A DNA stretch of 64,000 bases from Chryseobacterium sp. OV279 (GTDB lineage: Bacteria; Bacteroidota; Bacteroidia; Flavobacteriales; Weeksellaceae). The stretch is taken from assembly GCF_900128945.1 (NCBI RefSeq), contig NZ_FQUD01000001.1:1415450-1479449 (forward strand), in the 5' to 3' direction. Below the pieces are notes generated by a model. It was not told the DNA's origin. It ran no database searches and saw only the letters and a program-made list of their open reading frames with translations. The number at the start of each line of letters is the position of its first letter. Within the stretch, counting starts at the first letter, position 1. Shown one piece after another: positions 61,201 through 64,000 of the stretch. Position numbers and translations under genes: made by a program.

Positions 61201-63145
61201 TGCCCAATACACCGCCGGAGTATTTTCCGGTGGCAGAATCATTGCTTGCAGCTTCATATTTCAGCCAGAGATTAGCAATAATATTGATTTTCTGATCGAT
61301 AATCGGGAAATTAAAGATCCATTGCAGGCCTCCTTTTACTTCATAACTGCTTTTTCCTGTTCCGCTTGGAATGGTGGCATTCAGCGAGAATTGTGTAATA
61401 TTTAAGCTGTCAGGAAGGAAGCTGGTAGGCAGACTGATGGTCTGGAATAATTGTTTAATGAGTTCGCCCAGATTTAAATTACTGCCTTCAGGCATTGCGA
61501 GGCTTAAGTTCCATCCGTCAGATGAATTGTAATTCACATCCGTATTGAGCTGCAGGCTGCCAATGGCAAATAATCCCGATACCTGAGCGGTAAATATACT
61601 TGGTCCGGAACCGCTTGCGGGTGAAGAAGAAGTCAGGCGCAGGGTTCCATCAGTTACCGAAACATTGGTGATGAAATTAATGTCAATATTGGCATTGGCA
61701 TAAAACTCATAATACTTACTGTTGATATCCATATTGATACCGAAAGCGGTAAACTCAACCAGCAATAAATTTTCAGGGATGTTAATAGCTCCTCCTGTAA
61801 TGGCTGATAATAAATTGTTAAATGTAACCGATCCCGTAAAAGCAGCAGAAAGTGTCAGATCTGAAGTGATTTCCACATCAAAACCTCCCACAAATATAGT
61901 AGGGAAGAAGTTGACTCTCGCACTGAAATATAAACTTTGTGCATTCGTGGTACCCGGACCAATGATGACCCAGTTCACATCGAATTGCTCAATAACAAAA
62001 TTATCGAAAAGCGTCCATGCGCCATTCGATCCTATATATGCTGATACGCTGGTTATGCTCAGCCCGTTGCTGAAATCCAGAGAGGTATTAAATCCTTTGA
62101 ATGCAATACTGTTGAGGTATTGCTGTAGAGTAGGCGGGATCGTCTGAAACCAGTTCTGCCCGGCCATCAGTCCAAATAAACTGAGCGGGGTAAGGGGTTT
62201 ATCCGGTTCGGAAGCTACATTCAGCAAGAAAGAAGAGGATCCTGATTCAACGGCTGCACTAAAATTCAACACAATCGCATCGCCAGCCGCCAGTAACAGG
62301 CGGAAGTAGAGTATAGGTGTCTGTACTTTTTCCGTCTCACCTGCGGTTGGCATCAACCCATCATCCGTTTCGTACTCAAGGCGCAATGCATCTCCTTCAT
62401 CTTCCGGTTCGGTGGGAATGGTCTCTTCTTCTGTTTTAATCTGAAACCCTATACCAGGGTTGCTGACTTTCAGAAATCCCAGGGATATCAGAGTGGCATC
62501 TACATTGACAAAAAGATCCAGATCAGGATAAACGATATCTTCATTGTTAACCTGTGAAGGATCTATACTTCCCACAAGAGCCAGCTGTGTAGACGAGGTC
62601 CAGGAAGTAAAGAAATTCACAACAGGCTGCAGCCATTTGGTCAGGGTAATAAGTGCTGCAAAGTTCTGACCTTCCGTTAATGAAATATTTTGTTGCTGCC
62701 ATTTGAAAGCAGCCACTTCATTAGTACTGAAAATAAAGGAAGGCGAAGTGTAAGGAAGATTATCAAATACACCGCCGGTCATATACTGCCAGCTTGTGGC
62801 AAATGTCCAGTTGGAGAGATTGATCTGTATGGTAAACTGAACTTCATCCGCATCATTCGCTGTAACGGTCAGGGTGACGGAAGTATTAGTCTTTTCTACA
62901 TTAAGTATGGCCGCCGTTGCGTTGGTAATCGTTAATGTTTCTCCAGGCTCAGGGATAGAAGTACCGGAGATGTCGATCAACAGAAACGAATCAACAGGCA
63001 GCTTGTAGCTTTTGGACAAAAGATCGTCCAGCCCAGCCTGAGGGATCAGGTCCGAATCGGTAAAAGATGCTGCGTTAATAGTAATGTTGTTATTATTGGC
63101 AGCGGCCTGGCTCCTGAAGATAGCAGCTAATTTGGATAAGCTCAT
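52247..63145 (-). CDS. Giant 3632-residue protein with LysM-like repeats
   Basis: One uninterrupted frame of 3632 codons. No signal peptide (MSLSKLAAIFRSQAAANNNN) and no T9SS tail. Residues ~1-1180 are mostly amphipathic strand-like repeats (for example YLQGTIGIIGKLYGSIDFG; SASVNITVMVYAQATFEAY), then a Pro/Ala-rich link near 1190-1230. From about 1540 to 1850 and 2220 to 2360 there are LysM-like units of the form Y-x-V-x-x-x-D-T-x-x-x-I/V-A: YDIADGDTFTSVAAIYAI, YTIVPGDTLTSMAAAI, YYVNTPDDTIDSITARFNI, VGTNGPGNSLSSIAAYYQV. The C-terminal ~1100 residues are unassigned. Two sampled 60-nt lines have 27 and 32 G/C, well above the flanks, suggesting acquisition. Co-transcribed with an EEP-type gene 17 nt upstream. 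Function unknown. Toxin-like or surface-acting roles are speculation. Confidence 0.8.
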   Translation of the reverse strand: MSLSKLAAIFRSQAAANNNNITINAASFTDSDLIPQAGLDDLLSKSYKLPVDSFLLIDISGTSIPEPGETLTITNATAAILNVEKTNTSVTLTVTANDADEVQFTIQINLSNWTFATSWQYMTGGVFDNLPYTSPSFIFSTNEVAAFKWQQQNISLTEGQNFAALITLTKWLQPVVNFFTSWTSSTQLALVGSIDPSQVNNEDIVYPDLDLFVNVDATLISLGFLKVSNPGIGFQIKTEEETIPTEPEDEGDALRLEYETDDGLMPTAGETEKVQTPILYFRLLLAAGDAIVLNFSAAVESGSSSFLLNVASEPDKPLTPLSLFGLMAGQNWFQTIPPTLQQYLNSIAFKGFNTSLDFSNGLSITSVSAYIGSNGAWTLFDNFVIEQFDVNWVIIGPGTTNAQSLYFSARVNFFPTIFVGGFDVEITSDLTLSAAFTGSVTFNNLLSAITGGAINIPENLLLVEFTAFGINMDINSKYYEFYANANIDINFITNVSVTDGTLRLTSSSPASGSGPSIFTAQVSGLFAIGSLQLNTDVNYNSSDGWNLSLAMPEGSNLNLGELIKQLFQTISLPTSFLPDSLNITQFSLNATIPSGTGKSSYEVKGGLQWIFNFPIIDQKINIIANLWLKYEAASNDSATGKYSGGVLGSVTLDYFNATVGISYNFSENNQQLAITWEGFTAMYDISGQSRTIVFSIKNWTLGGLITSFMKMLFNPTFELDAPWDILNKISLDGFSVTYNLDTKDIKVTYKLPKTLNLVFININGINLTKTEKGVFITFDGSSVVPSINDSNLFKPSTGGQDIQKMPEVPGQGNQYFDLRLLAMGQHVELVNPAQYNSIKDVTKAMQEAFTEPKPGTVPIGPGSGNTLLQFNEDSNWLIATNFGILNAGTKDKPVWTLDMQVVFNDPNLYGLRIAMAGGKAKIFEGLDFEIMYKKISDSIGVYQIDLTLPNALRYLQFGAVNITLPSIGIEIYTNGDFMVDIGFPYNMDFSRSFTLQAIVPPGIPAMGSGGIYFGKLSSATTNKVPKTNYGNFNPVIVFGIGLQVGVGYSVNYGILDAGFSITMFGIIEGVIAAYYPYSGALQESNKEQVETSYYYYLQGTIGIIGKLYGSIDFGIISASVNITVMVYAQATFEAYNKIPLAIVASVDVRVSAKLNLGIFSITIHFTFTAKIRFDLTIGTDQTAKAPWNNNLGAPHAAARLSSPAATVRIAPARKATPLDGAMPVEFATIDAFDVTEEIWPDQMVIRRSPHMPINYSSVLAATSADSLPTLNLYFVPHLTVAGPENGNLKDQTAQYVATLFTDAPDPSGDGSGTTTSFEHLCADFFRWLVLNYIDHTPSQSARAEVDTEGISKADLDALIAFLSSESNPFPIPTNDLLSFLQNSFQAVNVQLLENNLTAAAIFPMFFDLELKVPDISLDIQFNTYNMATQEYLSAVKEWFNELAVKVQEETATAARFAVSDPQQWSMSTFVFEDYFVLLGKQLAGYASDAMDNFTYRLSNGNSLSAMVNWANGITVDGTSNKVYVQDIATANQTHPLTGNNPVVITGIMYDIADGDTFTSVAAIYAITATMLITENAAVPGLLAPQTLTYKGNSYNVKATDTINAVAAGLKTTVSDLAADTSFQNTAVLITGSWLIIGAAIYTAKNEDTFNGICTDVYKKLDVSALLMQNQITPGLFIAGNSFEYNTIPYTIVPGDTLTSMAAAISILANATVTPQDLAGNLQVQALQVQPLGQVLVQPFIHTTITFDDAAEADTLDTLAQQYNTTASLLATNYANQQQDKLFYDGEGYTNANIPGLQYLTVGSILEYFTDNNSYGQLSGMVSRYQLHGMRLPTTLPGLTLSAGSPCTGSNCALYSLTGQEFALPATIPADFSIQLINNSLSWLQFNGKTMKEEGGNTLDITLTSDDLNQISTLLTYAQETGVQPDVLELAPMQPFNLQAVQYTFQTTTKWQTSGALNLPYGSPGDQSNVSPLIWQFPSGLLNQLALPKEQGSAFSVQIGQYDAAKGVMDYWPSSYYGWSTMVDIELKLLDTDSTASVNAYSYELLGASEADATILQRLLLALDPKSANNNKDKIVDIQWLYEGSDGLLSVGMEHMKTFIVQANLSTETNPDTSALKMAAREEDEAAPTTGVLNSIYDFIRLLWECSITRSGGYYLMYNETEGNTGFPSSVFGKGDTANVRLLVTYSSQYNNKPTDYMTCAVTGDKIDANSCVVYAQSEMQKGLSYYVNTPDDTIDSITARFNILPAELAELNKKVVLNTKADATNPAQYPVPVITFNGLVAEVGTNGPGNSLSSIAAYYQVDAAAIQQLNPGISDWNNLPLWQLILLPQVQYTIGGKAGATFETIAAYYFIDMAAMAWAARDVVNIFVNPTTLSINDQILHKVTAVQQGTAGFDLNRTNPNPDPDKQPKVTDPDYAEVYLNNMYNLLSYQVVENSWFTESIVGLPAGPAKPQTQDDVLGKTDDSNGGDDLIWYYNQVVPIAKFAKPNAFMTYPAGYPQEDGNPYRGIGHPVQVHFDWVDYYGNQTVTPFSDPQLDPATPINNPPIQTGYVDELKGLSKWPSVELSYLFDLGTDNQPELKLGFNFNTQRYNELPDVPADQQQDWKQNAANDLLTYTNVYYQLTQLNPVDGKNTLTATLSTSLTPGKTTDLSGDQFNQLLQFVKDIYTYLSARSQGNQGTAPVMNPLSSPVNAADIDTHSILQLTVNLDFYRDLNYVNTDFKDSTLVTQALTQVKPKTMSTTAQDGTDPQYSLNEFAALFEAAFLSVGNYELKIAIGTNAATAGGANNQAVFVVRMGLRSGQGIFWQVNQAGTYQLTADSIAQLTADGVPADVTTAINTLVDTLYDSRDLFDTALQQQLTEEQFNQYRINIYTYSLLNAVFYAPKPLATSLVSKAGVPMCDYLTGQGLDCSKGEVQTFTGIDMDNWGSQSLNAIDVFLSADYAIPAFLVDQLKSNEEKTWLETQGIDANTYLQAITNAKTKLAGAIASEVEPVLTAPYVLTASGDHTSLGNAKDKFEQQLLNQLGNAYTVNALVQFEVTAESDFVASGSYKTPPRLYGTPVIGNKTDGEAKEYSISTSKIQLNEKDATDTDSFLTFSFTTKNAKEFTSVDLDMTYVVTHVECDISDVAGINGYQGSNWLTFIIPADVSSNSSTLKEASVTSSSLQQSLGNVDIPVVLRNYPTPPTLTTQTGKGVSVEGDTTKTRLAKASEWDFTYSYTEDQAAQDKIFSDIEFNMIPNPSAKMFGAPSRDLFSDLAQFVTVWPQVLDDFNRYLKLINAQSDNSDTNLANAYYALQTMVTLSNNLAIAWSEFNSLLFGNPNSNGTARAYDFIIRQTDDTDFDNRLLVTIVPSVDMSASDLLLYRGTKAVLEAELPQTPYVTIDNYTKVNATDKKGVPIPNAYWYQAADKTYLSWEESFNIPSRNVNVDALNVLQFQYAWAGLSIIRNEDLVPYNPTVNDFIYRTPLVRFSNKLIPLLSSDDTFDIARINNDTGLNLPLAQQLANFFSTFFTYDELAEQLVKLSVSWNYPLLASSGDLLPAIELPVLLAAPFTFEIPTDYEIPAGGCQPSFSDSDPFVCRLANTLKTWYSQHQPVNNGAWLQIDIAVFSSLSESKLPLIELKDVILYYKNITDMNA

Positions 63146-63162
63146 AATAAAAAGTTATTCGG

Positions 63163-64000
63163 TTAAACGTCTACAATTAATCCCATATGGTCACTTGTAC
63201 TTCTGACCCTTCGGTAATTGTTCCAGCCAACAAAAGTGGTCATAGCCCCTATATTGCCTCTAACATAACCGCCATGTCCTCCGGGACCTGCCGGTGGAAG
63301 TGCCAGAGCGGAAGGTAATCCTGCCGCAGGCATTCCTGCATTCAAAGCCATAGCAGAATTGTATACCAGGCTTCCCGGCGGTGCGCCCACTATCGGCGGT
63401 GCATCCCGGTTATACGTCGTGCCGGTTACCCTGTTCACGATGGTGATATTCGCGGCGGGTCCGACAGCTGTTCCTCCGCCATATCGGGTCAGTATATTAT
63501 CCACACTCGAGAAAGTATCCTGGATCACATACTCGTAACCGGGATATCCGTTGGTCTGCCACGGTCTTGCACTGTTGTGGGATCTGATCATGGTGCATAC
63601 ATAGCCTTTGTCCGGCCATACATTGGGTGTGGGGTTGATCTGGCGTGTATAGCCGACACCTCCGGGAAGGTTATTAAGTAACCGATCATAAGCAATAGGC
63701 TCGAAATGGGTGTTAAAAATATCCACATTAAAGTCTCCGACGATCACGCCCACTTCATTGACGGCAAGGTTGGTCGTCATTTCCTGGATATAGGAAAGCT
63801 GGTTGGTACCGTCTGCCGACTGTTGTTTTTTGGGAGAAGCATGAAAGGAAAGTAATTTGATCGTCCTTCCGTTTGCAGGTTCCCAGAATGTCGTTAAAAA
63901 AGGAGTTCTGTTAAAAGCATTCGGAAAATCCAGTACAGGGGCTACACCTCCGACAGCAGGTCCGTGGAACTGCCATTGGCCCGCCAGGTGACGGTAGGGT
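63163..64000 (-). CDS. Endonuclease/exonuclease/phosphatase-like protein (N-terminus beyond window)
   Basis: The frame is open to the right edge, so the N-terminus is outside; the ATG at 63780 is internal. Visible are TFWEPANGRTIKLLSFHASP, VGDFNVDIFNTHF and the end STSDHMGLIVDV. These fit the EEP (DNase I-like) fold: His near the S-F-H-A block, the metal/catalytic Asp and Asn in GDFN, and the final SDH with catalytic His. Such enzymes cleave phosphodiester bonds in nucleic acids or phospholipids. The Gly/Pro/Ala-rich segment between 63280 and 63420 is unusual. The giant LysM-like gene starts 17 nt downstream, so the two share a transcript. Confidence 0.65.
   Translation of the reverse strand, partial: PYRHLAGQWQFHGPAVGGVAPVLDFPNAFNRTPFLTTFWEPANGRTIKLLSFHASPKKQQSADGTNQLSYIQEMTTNLAVNEVGVIVGDFNVDIFNTHFEPIAYDRLLNNLPGGVGYTRQINPTPNVWPDKGYVCTMIRSHNSARPWQTNGYPGYEYVIQDTFSSVDNILTRYGGGTAVGPAANITIVNRVTGTTYNRDAPPIVGAPPGSLVYNSAMALNAGMPAAGLPSALALPPAGPGGHGGYVRGNIGAMTTFVGWNNYRRVRSTSDHMGLIVDV

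Noticed and set aside
53315..62935. Many plus-strand frames opposite the giant gene
   Set aside because: Short, overlapping frames without motifs, expected by chance opposite a 10.9-kb higher-G+C gene.
1..64000. rRNA, tRNA, tmRNA or intact insertion sequence
   Set aside because: I saw no cloverleaf-like pattern, rRNA core motif, transposase frame or flanked IS on reading the window. Absence is by eye only and would need tRNAscan/HMM search to confirm.

Overview
The window looks like chromosome from a Chryseobacterium-type member of the Flavobacteriia (Bacteroidota). This is inferred from low G+C outside one island, many Sec and lipobox signal peptides, a type IX secretion (T9SS) sorting domain, Bacteroidota-style promoters (TTG-N19-TAnnTTTG) without Shine-Dalgarno sequences, and short MKNLKKL...GG leader peptides. 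I see no rRNA, tRNA, CRISPR array or intact insertion sequence.

Layout. 0-9 kb: the 3' part of a fused alpha/beta 2-oxo-acid dehydrogenase E1, a small lipoprotein, a divergent HxlR regulator/old yellow enzyme pair, two tandem double-glycine-leader peptides, a secreted C1 cysteine peptidase, and an ECF sigma factor followed by an unusual membrane protein joining a SusC-like plug, a vWA domain and a T9SS tail. 9-15 kb: an AlgI-like MBOAT/SGNH acetylation pair, then a GbsR-type regulator whose putative 20-bp operator recurs before a run of small membrane proteins, followed by SRPBCC and DUF2071 proteins. 15-20 kb: an overlapping GH29 fucosidase/GH3 glycosidase pair. 20-31 kb: a secreted structural-type protein, dihydrolipoyl dehydrogenase with a PH-domain protein, an S9 peptidase, a patatin, small secreted proteins, a GldA-like ABC ATPase paired with a protein carrying a DGHH motif, and a GNAT/SUKH-like pair. 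31-43.5 kb: a LytS/LytTR system, acyltransferase, esterase, secreted adenosine deaminase-like lipoprotein, AraC regulator, and a TPR histidine kinase with a NarL-type regulator. 43.6-51 kb: lipoproteins of unknown function (one frameshifted), a large YwqK/MORN-like protein, a second GNAT enzyme and an AT-rich HEFGH-motif gene. 51-52.2 kb: a gene-free repeat region. 52.2-64 kb: a visibly higher-G+C island with a 3632-residue LysM-like protein and, 17 nt upstream in the same operon, an endonuclease/exonuclease/phosphatase-type protein running off the window.

The intergenic DNA is unusually structured. It holds heptanucleotide and octanucleotide tandem arrays, two of them forming the same composite in opposite orientations between convergent genes. 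There is also a 75-77-nt hairpin repeat in tandem, a 21-bp element in three copies and a ~250-bp tandem duplication. The best candidates for undescribed biology are the giant protein/EEP operon and the sigma-linked plug-vWA-T9SS fusion.
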